Positions 9,086-19,511 of a DNA stretch of 64,000 nt are shown in pieces. The DNA comes from Bradyrhizobium tropiciagri (GTDB taxonomy: Bacteria > Pseudomonadota > Alphaproteobacteria > Rhizobiales > Xanthobacteraceae), in assembly GCF_018130505.1 (NCBI RefSeq), contig NZ_JAFCKH010000012.1, forward strand, positions 226,476-290,475. Direction: 5' to 3'. The notes below the pieces were generated by a model, which did no database searches, was not told the origin of the DNA, and was given only the letters and a program-made list of their open reading frames with translations. A program made the position numbers and the translations under genes. Position 1 is the stretch's first letter, and every line of letters begins with the position of its first letter.

Positions 9086-9781
9086 ATGAAGAAGAAGACG
9101 AGGGCGACCGGCGCCAAGGCGACCTCCAAGCCCGCAAAACGCCAGAAACGCCCGGCGGTTACGCGCAAATCCGCCCCCACCAGGGCGGGAACCGACGCTC
9201 CGGCGCGGGGAGCGGTCGCATCCGCGGACAAATCGACGATTCGCCGGCTCAGGGCGCAGCTGGCGCGGGCCCAGGCCCGGATCGAGGAACTGCAGGCCAC
9301 CGCCGAGACCGATTTCCTGCTCGACATCCTGAACCGGCGCGGCTTCGAGCGCGAGCTGACGCGGGCGGTCGCCTTCATCAAGCGCTATCACGCCACGGGC
9401 GCATTGATCGTGCTCGACGTCGATCGGCTCAAGCCGATCAACGATACCCACGGTCATGCGGCGGGAGATACGGTGCTGAAGGCGATCGTCGCCGCGGTGC
9501 TGGACCATGTGCGCGCGTCCGACGTGATCGGCCGGCTCGGCGGCGACGAGTTCGCCTTGCTGTTGTGGAATCTCAGCGAGACCGATGCCAGGGCCAAGGC
9601 CGCGGCGCTGGAAGAGATGATCGATCGTCTCACCTTCGTGTTCGATGGCAGCCATGTCAGCGCCGGCGCATCGGCCGGCGTCGCGATCATCGGCCCGCAC
9701 TCAGATCCCGATCGCGTCCTCGATGAGGCCGATCGCGCGATGTATGTGCGCAAGGCGCAGCGGCGGCACGAATTGCCTTAG
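9086..9781 (+). CDS. Diguanylate cyclase (GGDEF)
   Basis: A 231-aa soluble protein with a Lys/Arg/Ala-rich N-terminus (about 50 residues), a short coiled coil and one GGDEF domain that makes cyclic-di-GMP from two GTP. Visible motifs are DFLLDILNRRGFERE, the Mg/GTP-binding LDVDRLKPINDTHGH and an intact GGDEF. RASD five residues before GGDEF is an inhibitory I-site, so product inhibition is expected. AAGGA at 9076-9080 lies five bases before ATG 9086, which I prefer to ATG 9080. No sensory domain is present; the basic N-terminus could bind nucleic acid or membrane. Confidence 0.9.
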   Translation: MKKKTRATGAKATSKPAKRQKRPAVTRKSAPTRAGTDAPARGAVASADKSTIRRLRAQLARAQARIEELQATAETDFLLDILNRRGFERELTRAVAFIKRYHATGALIVLDVDRLKPINDTHGHAAGDTVLKAIVAAVLDHVRASDVIGRLGGDEFALLLWNLSETDARAKAAALEEMIDRLTFVFDGSHVSAGASAGVAIIGPHSDPDRVLDEADRAMYVRKAQRRHELP

Positions 9782-9790
9782 TACACGCTT

Positions 9791-10042
9791 TCACAGTGCG
9801 CTGAGATCCTCCGGCACGTTGCCGAAGGCGCGCAGCAGCTTGGCGTCGCCGAATTCGCCGATCGCGGGATCGCCGGTGCGGCTGAAGGCGACCGCGCCGA
9901 TGCTGCCGGGCATCCGCGACATCGTCTCGGCGCGCCGCAGCGCGATCGCCGAGCTCTGGCATTCCTCGGCATTGCCCGCGACCGGCGAGCCGTCGTCGTC
10001 CTGCAAGAAGGGCAGCGCCACGTAATAGGTGACATCGGCCAT
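9791..10042 (-). CDS. Small hypothetical protein, second gene of an SOS-box operon
   Basis: An 83-aa cytoplasmic protein I cannot assign. It begins MADVTYYVALPF, has an acidic DDDGSP turn and a segment ECQSSAIALRRAETMSR that could form an amphipathic helix. The pattern suggests a small alpha/beta protein. It lies 15 bases downstream of the 69-aa gene with its own GGAG, so both should be co-transcribed and under the SOS box at 10308-10322. Confidence 0.7.
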   Translation of the reverse strand: MADVTYYVALPFLQDDDGSPVAGNAEECQSSAIALRRAETMSRMPGSIGAVAFSRTGDPAIGEFGDAKLLRAFGNVPEDLSAL

Positions 10043-10057
10043 CGCTGTGCTCCGTTA

Positions 10058-10267
10058 TCAGGCGGCATCGCTCGCCGCTTGCGCCGGCGCAGGCACGCAG
10101 CCGGCGGTGATCGCGGCCTGCAGCTCCTCGAGCTCGGCTTCCAGATATTCATTGGCCATGATCAGCGCCTTGATGGTGCTGCGCATGTTGCCGTCGCACA
10201 TCGCGATCGCCTGATCGCACGCCTTCTCGTAGCGGCTGTTGTCGAGCAGGGACGACGATGCGGACAT
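10058..10267 (-). CDS. Small hypothetical helical protein, first gene of an SOS-box operon
   Basis: A 69-aa protein with no family I recognise. Residues about 10-55 are predicted helical (YEKACDQAIAMCDGNMRSTIKALIMANEYLEAELEELQAAI), ending in an Ala/Pro-rich tail. AAGGGAG precedes the ATG. The start is 41 bases from a perfect alphaproteobacterial LexA site, so damage-inducible expression is predicted. No catalytic motif is visible. Confidence 0.75.
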   Translation of the reverse strand: MSASSSLLDNSRYEKACDQAIAMCDGNMRSTIKALIMANEYLEAELEELQAAITAGCVPAPAQAASDAA

Positions 10268-10307
10268 GGCGAAACTCCCTTTCCAAAGCTGACGGCTTGG
10301 CCAAAAT

Positions 10308-10322
10308 GTTCTCTTTTTGTTC
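10308..10322 (-). promoter_or_regulatory. SOS box (LexA site, GTTC-N7-GTTC)
   Basis: GTTC at 10308-10311 and GTTC at 10319-10322 are separated by exactly seven bases (TCTTTTT); on the minus strand this reads GAAC-AAAAAGA-GAAC. This is the established LexA recognition sequence of alphaproteobacteria. It sits 41-55 bases upstream of the 69-aa gene. Confidence 0.85.
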
Positions 10323-10454
10323 CAGAAGAGTCAAGGGCCAAAATCCGCCCGGCGTGCTCGTGTTGTCGCGAACGTGAAAGCTGCCATCCGCTGTGGATGA
10401 CGGGGAAAACACCGGGGCGCGATGAACCGTGCTGCGCAAACCGCAGCATGCGCG

Positions 10455-10661
10455 TCAGGCGATGATGTCGGGCGTGATCTGGTCTTCGATGAAGGCAATA
10501 CGGTCGCGCAATTGCAGCTTCCGCTTCTTCAAGCGTTGCAGCATCAACAAGTCCGGCGCCGGCGACTGATGCAGCGCGTCGATCGCGGCATCGAGATCGC
10601 GGTGCTCCTGTTGCAGACGCGCAAGCTCGGCGTGGAGTTCGCGCTCATCCTGATCATTCAT
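10455..10661 (-). CDS. DUF465 (YdcH-like) small protein
   Basis: A 68-aa helical-hairpin protein. The pattern L-x-x-E-H-x-x-L-D-x-x-I-D in the first helix and LKKRKLQLRDRI near the C-terminus is the signature of the DUF465/YdcH family, whose function is not established. A second member is encoded divergently at 10901-11092. The 239 bases between the two starts should contain both promoters. Confidence 0.85.
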   Translation of the reverse strand: MNDQDERELHAELARLQQEHRDLDAAIDALHQSPAPDLLMLQRLKKRKLQLRDRIAFIEDQITPDIIA

Positions 10662-10900
10662 GGTGTAGATTAACTGATAAGCACGGTTAGGTTGTCGCGG
10701 GCGAAGCAGCCGCTTGTCGAAATATCGTCCCTGGGCGCGCGCGACGCAAGCTGCACCGGTTCCCTAGTCACGATTGGTTACAGATGAGGCGGAAAATCTG
10801 CGTGCGGCATATTGCGTTCCCCATCGACAGTTCTTCTCACTTGTGTACACTCATTGGTCCGGATCGAACCTGAGGTTTAACGCACCGAGGAGAGTTCGCA

Positions 10901-11092
10901 ATGGCAATACAGGCCCATCTCGTTGAGCTGGAGCGTAAACACAAAATACTCGAGAACGAACTGCACGAAGCTCTCGTGCATCCCTCTGTAGACGATCTCC
11001 ACATTTGCGAGCTGAAGCGCCGCAAGCTGATGGTCAAGGACCAGATCGAGCGTCTGAGGCACTCCGCCGTCGCGGACGATACGGTCCACTAA
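10901..11092 (+). CDS. DUF465 (YdcH-like) small protein
   Basis: A 63-aa protein with the DUF465 pattern: LERKHKILENELHEAL in helix 1, then ELKRRKLMVKDQIERLR in helix 2. GAGGAGAG lies 8-15 bases upstream of the ATG, a strong ribosome binding site. It resembles the divergent 68-aa neighbour in fold but is clearly diverged in sequence. Function unknown; proteins of this kind are usually abundant and soluble. Confidence 0.88.
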   Translation: MAIQAHLVELERKHKILENELHEALVHPSVDDLHICELKRRKLMVKDQIERLRHSAVADDTVH

Positions 11093-11176
11093 CCCCCACC
11101 GACATATCCTGAGTTGATCTGCCGCCGGATGGACGCTTGAGTGCGGCCATCCCACGGCAAGCTATGCTGCATCTGC

Positions 11177-12280
11177 TCAGAGTTCCGCCAGCTCGCCGAC
11201 ATGGTCGGCGATCGCCAGCGATGACGTCAGCCCGGGCGACTCGATCCCGAACAGGTTGACCAACCCGCTGACGCCATGGTCGTGCGGCCCCTGGATCAGG
11301 AAATCCTGGGTCGCGACGGCCGGCGGCACGATCTTGGGCCGCATGCCCGAATAGCTCGGCATCAGCGCGCCATCGGGCAGTGTCGGCCAGTACTTCCGGA
11401 TCGCCGGATAGAACCGCTCGGCCCGCGCCGGGTCGACGGCGTAGTCGATGTGATCGACCCATTCGACGTCAGGGCCGAATCTGGCCTGTCCGGCCATGTC
11501 GAGGGTGAGGTGCACGCCGAGCCCGCCGGGTTCCGGCACCGGGTAGATCAGCCGTGAGAACGGCGCCCGCGCGCTGCAGCTGAAGTAGTTGCCCTTGGCG
11601 AGATAGGCGGTCGGAATTAGTTCGATCGGCATGCCCTCGATGCCGCGCGCGACCGCCGTGGCGCCGAGGCCGGCGCAGTTGATCAGGAGATCGCAGGCGA
11701 GCGCCATCGGCGCCGCGCCGCCGGCCTCGATCTCGAATCCGCCCCCGGTAGCCCTGGCGTGCAGCAACGGCGTGTGGAATGCGAAGGCGGCGCCGGCCTC
11801 CTCGGCGTCGCCGCGCAGCGCCAGCATGTAGGCATGGCTGTCGATGATCCCGGTGGATGGCGACAGCAGCGCCGCGTCACAGTTCAGCGCCGGTTCCAGC
11901 GCCCGCGCCGCTTCTCCGGACAATAGCTGCATGTCGTCGACGCCGTTGGCCGCGGCATGGGCGCGGATCGACGCCAGCTTCTCGCTTTCCGCCGGCGTGG
12001 TGGCGACGATCAGCTTGCCGCAATTCTTGTGCGGGATGCCGTGTTCGGCGCAGTAGCGGTACAGCGCGTGCTTGCCGCTGACGCACATCCGCGCCATCAG
12101 GCTGCCGGCGCGGTAGTAGATGCCGGCGTGGATCACCTCGCTGTTCCGCGACGAGGTGATCGTGCCGATGCCCTCGGCTTCCTCGATCACGACAACTTCG
12201 CGGCCGGCCTGTGCCAGCCGGCGGGCCACGGCGAGGCCGATCACCCCGGCGCCCACGATCACGCAATCAACCCTGTCCAT
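11177..12280 (-). CDS. FAD-dependent oxidoreductase, L-2-hydroxyglutarate oxidase-like
   Basis: A 367-aa flavoprotein of the DAO superfamily. The N-terminal [20 protein letters not shown] is the FAD-binding GxGxxG loop with the following acidic residue at the end of strand 2. [14 protein letters not shown] and the C-terminal [18 protein letters not shown] are characteristic of LhgO/YgaF-type L-2-hydroxyglutarate oxidases, which return L-2-hydroxyglutarate to 2-oxoglutarate. AAGGAC 4-9 bases upstream fixes ATG 12280; longer in-frame starts lack this. Monocistronic. Confidence 0.85.
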   Translation of the reverse strand: MDRVDCVIVGAGVIGLAVARRLAQAGREVVVIEEAEGIGTITSSRNSEVIHAGIYYRAGSLMARMCVSGKHALYRYCAEHGIPHKNCGKLIVATTPAESEKLASIRAHAAANGVDDMQLLSGEAARALEPALNCDAALLSPSTGIIDSHAYMLALRGDAEEAGAAFAFHTPLLHARATGGGFEIEAGGAAPMALACDLLINCAGLGATAVARGIEGMPIELIPTAYLAKGNYFSCSARAPFSRLIYPVPEPGGLGVHLTLDMAGQARFGPDVEWVDHIDYAVDPARAERFYPAIRKYWPTLPDGALMPSYSGMRPKIVPPAVATQDFLIQGPHDHGVSGLVNLFGIESPGLTSSLAIADHVGELAEL

Positions 12281-12527
12281 CTCGTCCTTCAGATCCGAAT
12301 TCTGCCGCGGCAGCGATCCCGCCGCACGCGACCCGTCTAGCAAATTCCATAGGCCAAGTGCTTGCGCCGTCTGGAATAGTTTCCGATCGCGACCCTGTTA
12401 GTGGACCATTAATCATGTCAGGGCAATTGCCGTAGTTTAAGTCGCATTTTCCGGTTGCATCACAACGCGTTTACTCGATCCAAACGGCCGAAGCCGGACA
12501 CTCCGCCGCGAAATCCGCGGGTGACTG

Positions 12528-15215
12528 ATGGTTGGCAGGAAGCGGCAGGCGGGCGGGAAGGATTTGATTCCGGCGACGGGCGTGCTTTGCCTGATCGCCG
12601 TCGTCTCGCCATGCGCTGCCGCCTGGGCCGGCACCGGCGCGTTCGCGCCGACGAGCTATCTCGGTGACCTCGATCCGAACGTGGTTTGGGAGCTGCTGAT
12701 CGGCAGCGTGGTCGTCGCCTCCTTCTTCGGCGCGATCGGGCTCTGGGTGCTGTCGGCGCTGCGCAGGGCCAAGCGGTCGCAGCTACGGCGCAGCGCCTTC
12801 GTCTCGTCGGCTCTCAATCATCTGAACCAGGGCGTGGTGATGACCGACGCCGGCGGCCGGATCGTGTTCTGCAACGACCGCTATCTCGACATCTACGGCC
12901 TGTCGCGCGCCGACATCCGCCGCAACATGACCGGGCCCGAGCTGCTGCAGCTGCGCCGCAGCCGCGGCGCGCTCGACGTCAGTCCCGACGATTTCTACAC
13001 CAAGGCCGCGGCGCCCGAGGGCATGATCACGGAGTTGCCGGGCGGCCGCTCGGTGCTGGTGAAGTTCTTCCCGCTGCCGAACGGCGGCTCGATGGCGACC
13101 CATCTCGATTGCACCGACCAGCGCGCGATGTCGCGCAAGCTGGCCTCGACGACCCAGTTCCTGGAATCGGTGCTCGACAACGTCCCGGTCTGCGTCGCCG
13201 CCAAGAACATCGAGGACGGCCGCTACATCTTCGCCAACCGCGCCTTCGAGCGCTTCTCCCGCTTCTCGCGCGATCACATCGTCGGCAAGCGCGCCGACGA
13301 GATCTTCCGTCCCGAGACCGCCAACAGCATCGAGGTGGCGGACCGCGCCGCCCTGAACGCGTCGGAGGGCTTTCACCGCAGCGAATTCTTCGTCGAACGC
13401 GGCACGGAGAAGCGCATCCTGGCGTCGAACCGCGTCGTCGCGCGCAACGAGGCCGGCGCGCCGGAATTCCTGATTTCGCTGTTCGAGGACGTCACCGAGC
13501 GCCGCTCGCTGTCGCGTGAGCTCGAGAACAACAAGAAGTTCCTCGAACTCGTGGTCGACAACATCCCGGTCTCGCTGATCGTCCAGCGCGTCAATGACGG
13601 CCGCTATTTGCTGGCCAACCGCAGCGCCGAGACCATCCTGAACCGCCGCCGCGAGGATGCCACGGGTCTCACCGCCGCCGACATCTTCAACCCGCGCGAA
13701 GCCAAGCTGATCATCGCCCGCGACGAGGCCGCGCTGCGCAAGCGCGGCATGATCGCGGAAGAGCATCCGATCTCGACCAAGGACGGCCTGCGGCTGTTCC
13801 TGACCCGCCGCATGACCGTGCTCGACGACAATGGCGAGCCGCAATATCTGATCAAGACCCATGAGGACGTCACCGACCGGCGCCAGACCGAGTCGCGGAT
13901 GGCGCACATGGCCTATCACGACGGCCTGACCGACCTGCCGAACCGCGCCGCCTTCCTGCAGGCGCTGACCCAGATGATCGAGGCCTGCGCCGGCACCGAC
14001 GAGGAGTTCGCGGTGCTCTGCGTCGATCTCGACGGGCTGAAGGAGATCAACGACGTCTTCGGCCACGCGATGGGCGACAAGGTGCTGATCGAAGTGGCGC
14101 AGCGGCTGCAGTCGGCGGCGCGCGGCGGCGTCGTGGCGCGGCTGTCCGGCGACGAGTTCGGCCTCATCATCGACGGCCGGCAGCCCGCGGCGGGCATCGC
14201 GCTCGCCGAACAGGCGGCCGAGGCGCTCGGGCAGGATTTCGCGATCGACGGCAAGTCGGTGCGCACCGGCCTCACCACCGGCATCTCCGTGTTCCCGCAC
14301 AACGGATCGGACGCGGCCTCGCTGCTCGCCAATGCCGGCGCGGCCTTGTTCCGCGCCAAGGCGAAGTCGCGCGGCACGATCTCGATCTACGAGCCCGACA
14401 TGGACCAGCAGGTCCGCGACCGCCGCGTGCTGCACCAGGAGCTCTCGGTCGCGATCCGCAACGGCGAATTGTCGCTCTACTACCAGCCGCAGGCCGCCGC
14501 GGGTGCGAGCGTCGCGGCCAGCGAGGTGATCGGCTTCGAGGCGCTGGCGCGCTGGCACCACCCGGTGCGCGGCTTCGTGCCGCCGGGTGACTTCATTCCG
14601 CTCGCCGAGGAGAGCGGGCTGATCGTCGAGATGGGCGAGTGGATCCTGCGCGAAGCCTGCCGCGAGGCCGCCTCCTGGGCGGTGCCGCTGCAGGTCGCGG
14701 TCAACCTGTCGCCGGCGCAGTTCACCCATGGCGACCTCGTCGGCCTCGTGCATTCGATCCTGCTCGAGACCGGGCTGGCGCCGGACCGTCTCGAACTGGA
14801 AATCACCGAAGGCGTGCTGATCGAGGATTTCGACCGCGGCCTGTCGCTGCTGCGGCGGCTGAAGGCGCTCGGCGTGCGCATCTCGATGGACGATTTCGGC
14901 AGCGGCTATTCCTCGCTGAGCTATCTGCAGGCGTTCCCGTTCGACAAGATCAAGATCGACCGCGCCTTCGTCATCAATCTCGGCCGCAACCCGCAATCGG
15001 CCGCGATCGTGCGCGCCGTGATCGATCTCGGCCACGGTCTCGAAATGTCTATTGTCGCCGAGGGCGTCGAGACCGAGCCGCAGCTTGCCTTCCTCGCGGA
15101 GGAGGGCTGCGATGCGGTGCAGGGCTATCTGCTCGGCAAGCCAGCGCCGATCGGCCAGTACGCCGCGCTGGTCGGCCGTGGCGACGTCGTGGAGCCGGTG
15201 CGCAGGACCGGCTAA
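12528..15215 (+). CDS. PAS-GGDEF-EAL cyclic-di-GMP protein
   Basis: An 895-aa inner-membrane protein: two N-terminal hydrophobic segments (about residues 13-35 and 54-75), three PAS domains (about 90-200, 215-330, 340-460), a GGDEF domain and an EAL domain. The cyclase motif reads SGDEF (about residue 540), a variant that can still be active, and I see no RxxD I-site. The EAL domain looks complete: FEALARWHHP, NLSPAQF, ELEITEG, MDDFGSGYSS, KIDRAF and AEGVE, so c-di-GMP hydrolysis is expected. The signal sensed by the PAS domains is unknown. No strong ribosome binding site is visible. Confidence 0.92.
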   Translation: MVGRKRQAGGKDLIPATGVLCLIAVVSPCAAAWAGTGAFAPTSYLGDLDPNVVWELLIGSVVVASFFGAIGLWVLSALRRAKRSQLRRSAFVSSALNHLNQGVVMTDAGGRIVFCNDRYLDIYGLSRADIRRNMTGPELLQLRRSRGALDVSPDDFYTKAAAPEGMITELPGGRSVLVKFFPLPNGGSMATHLDCTDQRAMSRKLASTTQFLESVLDNVPVCVAAKNIEDGRYIFANRAFERFSRFSRDHIVGKRADEIFRPETANSIEVADRAALNASEGFHRSEFFVERGTEKRILASNRVVARNEAGAPEFLISLFEDVTERRSLSRELENNKKFLELVVDNIPVSLIVQRVNDGRYLLANRSAETILNRRREDATGLTAADIFNPREAKLIIARDEAALRKRGMIAEEHPISTKDGLRLFLTRRMTVLDDNGEPQYLIKTHEDVTDRRQTESRMAHMAYHDGLTDLPNRAAFLQALTQMIEACAGTDEEFAVLCVDLDGLKEINDVFGHAMGDKVLIEVAQRLQSAARGGVVARLSGDEFGLIIDGRQPAAGIALAEQAAEALGQDFAIDGKSVRTGLTTGISVFPHNGSDAASLLANAGAALFRAKAKSRGTISIYEPDMDQQVRDRRVLHQELSVAIRNGELSLYYQPQAAAGASVAASEVIGFEALARWHHPVRGFVPPGDFIPLAEESGLIVEMGEWILREACREAASWAVPLQVAVNLSPAQFTHGDLVGLVHSILLETGLAPDRLELEITEGVLIEDFDRGLSLLRRLKALGVRISMDDFGSGYSSLSYLQAFPFDKIKIDRAFVINLGRNPQSAAIVRAVIDLGHGLEMSIVAEGVETEPQLAFLAEEGCDAVQGYLLGKPAPIGQYAALVGRGDVVEPVRRTG

Positions 15216-15325
15216 TTTTCCCGGTCGGGTGGTCCTCCGTCGCCATCGCGAGGAGGGCGCGTGCCAAAATGCTGAAAACAACCCCATGCAAAGTAGCAGG
15301 CGGCCTCCGGCGGCGGAAAAGCTGC

Positions 15326-15355
15326 TTGACGCGTCGGGCAACTCAGTGATATTTT
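15326..15355 (+). promoter_or_regulatory. Putative promoter of the ABC-F leader
   Basis: TTGACG at 15326-15331 resembles a sigma-70 -35 box. An AT-rich TATTTT (15350-15355) follows after 18 bases and stands out from the GC-rich surroundings. A transcript starting about 15360 would begin almost at the first upstream ORF (ATG 15370). Confidence 0.5.
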
Positions 15356-15369
15356 TTTATTATTCCGAA

Positions 15370-15453
15370 ATGATGTGCTTGCCATCGGCGGCGGACGCAG
15401 CTACCTTCAACGTATCGGATCATTCCAACCCGGAAAGGAGGGCTGCGTCGTGA
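15370..15453 (+). CDS. Upstream ORF 1 in the ABC-F leader (27 aa)
   Basis: Begins ATGATG just after the putative -10 region and encodes MMCLPSAADAATFNVSD then HSNPERRAAS. There is no Shine-Dalgarno sequence, so leaderless initiation is possible. Its TGA overlaps the GTG of the next small ORF by three bases (GTGA), a sign of coupled translation. No homologue known to me; it may be regulatory rather than functional as a peptide. Confidence 0.4.
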   Translation: MMCLPSAADAATFNVSDHSNPERRAAS

Positions 15454-15521
15454 CGAGATTTGCCGATCACCACCTCCGGCGTGGCCCCGTCAATGCCCTG
15501 CAGATGCGTTTGCAGGGCTGA
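15450..15521 (+). CDS. Upstream ORF 2 / leader peptide in the ABC-F leader (23 aa)
   Basis: A GTG-started 23-codon ORF behind a near-perfect Shine-Dalgarno sequence (GGAAAGGAGG, 8 bases spacing), far stronger than that of the downstream ABC-F gene. It encodes a basic peptide containing RFADHHLRRGPVN. Its 3' end includes an 8-bp hairpin. The SD could pair with CCTCC at 15473-15477 or CTTTCC at 15529-15534. This arrangement fits a ribosome-sensing leader. Confidence 0.55.
   Translation: MTRFADHHLRRGPVNALQMRLQG
15495..15518 (+). promoter_or_regulatory. Hairpin within the ABC-F leader
   Basis: GCCCTGCA (15495-15502) pairs perfectly with TGCAGGGC (15511-15518) around an 8-base loop, at the end of upstream ORF 2. 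A ribosome stalled on that ORF would melt it. No T-run follows, so it is not a simple terminator. Confidence 0.5.
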
Positions 15522-15638
15522 CCGGAGACTTTCCTAAAATCTCTTCCTGGTCTGCCCTTCGTGGCCGTGCGGCATCGCGCCTTTGAGCGCTTCTGCCTGC
15601 ACCTGATTCCCCGCCGCGCTTCGACACGCACGTGATGC

Positions 15639-17195
<1,557 letters not shown>

Positions 17196-17289
17196 TCGCT
17201 GAGTGTGTAACGCATGATTTGGAGCGCCAGCTTCGGACTCTCAATGTGGCGTTCCGGGATCTGAAATCCTCTCGGTCGCCGATCTGTCC

Positions 17290-17916
17290 TCAACGTGTGG
17301 CTAACCTCTTGTAAGCCGCAATGGCGCGTTTGAGGTCGTGATATTCCTCGCAAGGAAGGAGGCAGAGCCTTTCCAGTGCAGCCAAATGTTGCTCGGCCTT
17401 GGTGGGCTCGCCAAGCACCAGATAAGCCTCGCCAAGATGCTCGTGCGCGCCGCGATGACGGGGATTTAGCATCAGCGCCTGCTGATAGTGACCGATAGCC
17501 GGACCAAGCTGACGCAAGCGCCGATAGGAATAGCCGATGTAGTTCTGGACATCGGCATTACGCGGGTCGCGCAGCGCGGCGAGTTCGAACGCTGCGATTG
17601 CGCCATTCCAGTCCGCGGCAGCAAGCAACTTCTTGCCTACCTTGAAATCGGGGTCGAGTTGCACCCAGTCGGCATCTGTCGCAACTGACACCATGGTGGT
17701 GCAGATCGGCCAGGCTTCGGGCGCGACTGCGGTCCTCGTTGCGCCGTTGGGCTCACTGAACGGCAGTATGGTGCGCCATTCCGTCCAATCCTTCGCACAG
17801 ACAAACAGACCGACGGCCAGCCCGCTGAGCACCATCCCCGCAACGACCGCGTGGATCGGCGTCGTCCTTCGCATCACGGCGCTCCAAGCCGTCGGACCGG
17901 ACACCCGGAGCGTCAT
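17290..17916 (-). CDS. TPR protein with N-terminal membrane anchor
   Basis: A 208-aa protein with one hydrophobic N-terminal helix (about residues 22-42) and at least two tetratricopeptide repeats (NAQ- to -LNP: DWNGAIAAFELAALRDP, RQLGPAIGHYQQALMLNP), plus a conserved AHEHLGEAYLVLG segment that is common in small secreted TPR proteins. Four cysteines occur. Its start overlaps the 532-aa TPR gene by four bases, so the two are co-translated. Function unknown; likely a periplasmic adaptor. Confidence 0.8.
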   Translation of the reverse strand: MTLRVSGPTAWSAVMRRTTPIHAVVAGMVLSGLAVGLFVCAKDWTEWRTILPFSEPNGATRTAVAPEAWPICTTMVSVATDADWVQLDPDFKVGKKLLAAADWNGAIAAFELAALRDPRNADVQNYIGYSYRRLRQLGPAIGHYQQALMLNPRHRGAHEHLGEAYLVLGEPTKAEQHLAALERLCLLPCEEYHDLKRAIAAYKRLATR

Positions 17917-19511
17917 TGTCGTGCAGTACCCACTGTCTCATTCCGCAAGCGTTCCTTGGCCTGACGGATTTCCTCCCGCTCCGTATCGGCGTTCCTGGCG
18001 AGTTCCATCAGCTTGCCAAAATACTCGGTTGACTTCTGACGATCCCCAGCGCCGTCGGCAGCGCGCGCGGCCCCCCAGAACGCGCGGAAGCGATTGGGGG
18101 ATTGCCTGAGCGCCGTCTCGTACTCCGTCAATGCGGCTGCGGGCTGCCCTGCCTCGAGCAGCATTTCCGCCAGCAGTTCGCGGAACGGAAACAGGCGGTT
18201 TTCCATCGCCACATGTTTGAGACTGCCGTCTTCGCTGTCGGCGGCCGCGCGCATAAACTTCAGGGCCTGGTCGGTGTCATCTTGCTTCAGTGCGACCCAA
18301 GCGGAAACGGCAAGCATTTGCTCTTCGGTCCGGTCGGCCCAATAGGACTGGTCTGCACTCTGCAGCGTCGCGCGCAACACCTTCATCTGCTCGATCTCGT
18401 TCCTGGCACCGGCGACATCGCCGGTACGCGCCATGCCGAGACCGCGCGTGAAGCGGATCAGGGAATCCGCCATGGGATACTTGGTAGGCGTCATTGGCAT
18501 CGCAGCGGCGCCGGCCCAGTCGGCGCGTTCCAATACATAGCGCGCCGGCATGGCGGCCTTGGCCGTGAAATTTACGAAGTTGATCGGTCGGTCGCCGCGA
18601 TCGGCGGTGGCAAGCGACTTCTTAATCATCGTATCGGCCTTGGCGTCTTGCGCCAGCTGCAGATGCGCATACACCGTAAAGTCTGCCGCGTGGTAGTAGT
18701 CAGGCTGGATCTCGAGCGCTGAAGCGTTTGCGGCGACGGATTCTTCCCACAGGCCGACCATGGAATAGATGTGCGACGGCATGTGCCGCGCATGTGGCAC
18801 CGCCGGCGCAATGCCCGCATAACGACGGGCTGACGCAACACCCTTTTCAGCAAGCGGCGCGAAATCGTAGGCGTGGATGAGGTAGTGCGTCACACCCGGA
18901 TGTTCCGGATTCTGTTCAAAGAGCTTTTCTAGAATTGCAGCGGATTTCAGCTGGTTGGCATATGAGAGGTCGTTTTTCGGCGCCGAGGCCTGTAGGGTCA
19001 GCGCATAGTAGGCCTGCACCTCGTAGTCGTCAGGATAGATCTGCGCCATTCGCTCCATGGCGGCATTGTAGGCCGTCAGGCGGACATCCACCGGGCGCTG
19101 GCCGGAATCGCGGAAATAGGCGCTCAGTGCCTCTATCCAGTCGCGCTCGCGCGGGGTCTTCGGCCCGACATCCCGTGCCTTTTCCAAAGCCTCCCAAGCC
19201 GCCTGCGCCTCTGCTTTTGTCGGTGTGGTTGCAAGGGTGTTACCGAGGTAGTCCATCGCTACGCCCCAATAGGCCATCGCGCAGGTGGGATCCTGCTGCA
19301 GTATGGCTTCGAACTTTCGGCGGGCGATCAGGAACCAGTATGAATGTAGCATGGCGACCCCGCGGTCGAACTCGGCCTGTACGCCGGGATCGCAGGAGGT
19401 GGGAAACGTCACCTTGCCGAGCTTTTGATCTTGTTGACCGAACGCGCCACCTATCAGACTGGCAGTGATCAGGCTCGTCGCGAATAATTTTCGAGTCGAG
19501 TGAGTGTTCAT
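17913..19511 (-). CDS. Secreted TPR-repeat protein with conserved His motifs
   Basis: A 532-aa protein with a Sec-type signal (residues 1-25, ending ...GGAFG/QQ). The body is alpha-helical with TPR-like repeats: RRKFEAILQQDPTCAMAYWG near the start and PAAALTEYETALRQSP near the end. The middle holds two striking histidine motifs, HPGVTHYLIHAYD (about 205) and PHARHMPSHIYSMVG (about 240), which could bind a metal or form an active site. I recall such proteins as conserved hypothetical TPR proteins but know of no assigned function. It is translationally coupled to the next TPR gene. Base composition is lower in GC than in the core genes. Confidence 0.82.
   Translation of the reverse strand: MNTHSTRKLFATSLITASLIGGAFGQQDQKLGKVTFPTSCDPGVQAEFDRGVAMLHSYWFLIARRKFEAILQQDPTCAMAYWGVAMDYLGNTLATTPTKAEAQAAWEALEKARDVGPKTPRERDWIEALSAYFRDSGQRPVDVRLTAYNAAMERMAQIYPDDYEVQAYYALTLQASAPKNDLSYANQLKSAAILEKLFEQNPEHPGVTHYLIHAYDFAPLAEKGVASARRYAGIAPAVPHARHMPSHIYSMVGLWEESVAANASALEIQPDYYHAADFTVYAHLQLAQDAKADTMIKKSLATADRGDRPINFVNFTAKAAMPARYVLERADWAGAAAMPMTPTKYPMADSLIRFTRGLGMARTGDVAGARNEIEQMKVLRATLQSADQSYWADRTEEQMLAVSAWVALKQDDTDQALKFMRAAADSEDGSLKHVAMENRLFPFRELLAEMLLEAGQPAAALTEYETALRQSPNRFRAFWGAARAADGAGDRQKSTEYFGKLMELARNADTEREEIRQAKERLRNETVGTARQ

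Noticed and set aside
9791-10267. Toxin-antitoxin pair
   Set aside because: The two small genes lack DNA-binding or known toxin motifs; the LexA box gives a better explanation for their pairing.
12783-15341. An open frame of about 850 codons on the minus strand opposite the PAS-GGDEF-EAL gene
   Set aside because: It mirrors the codon pattern of the real gene (GC-rich third positions); the product is Arg/His/Glu-rich low-complexity without any domain.
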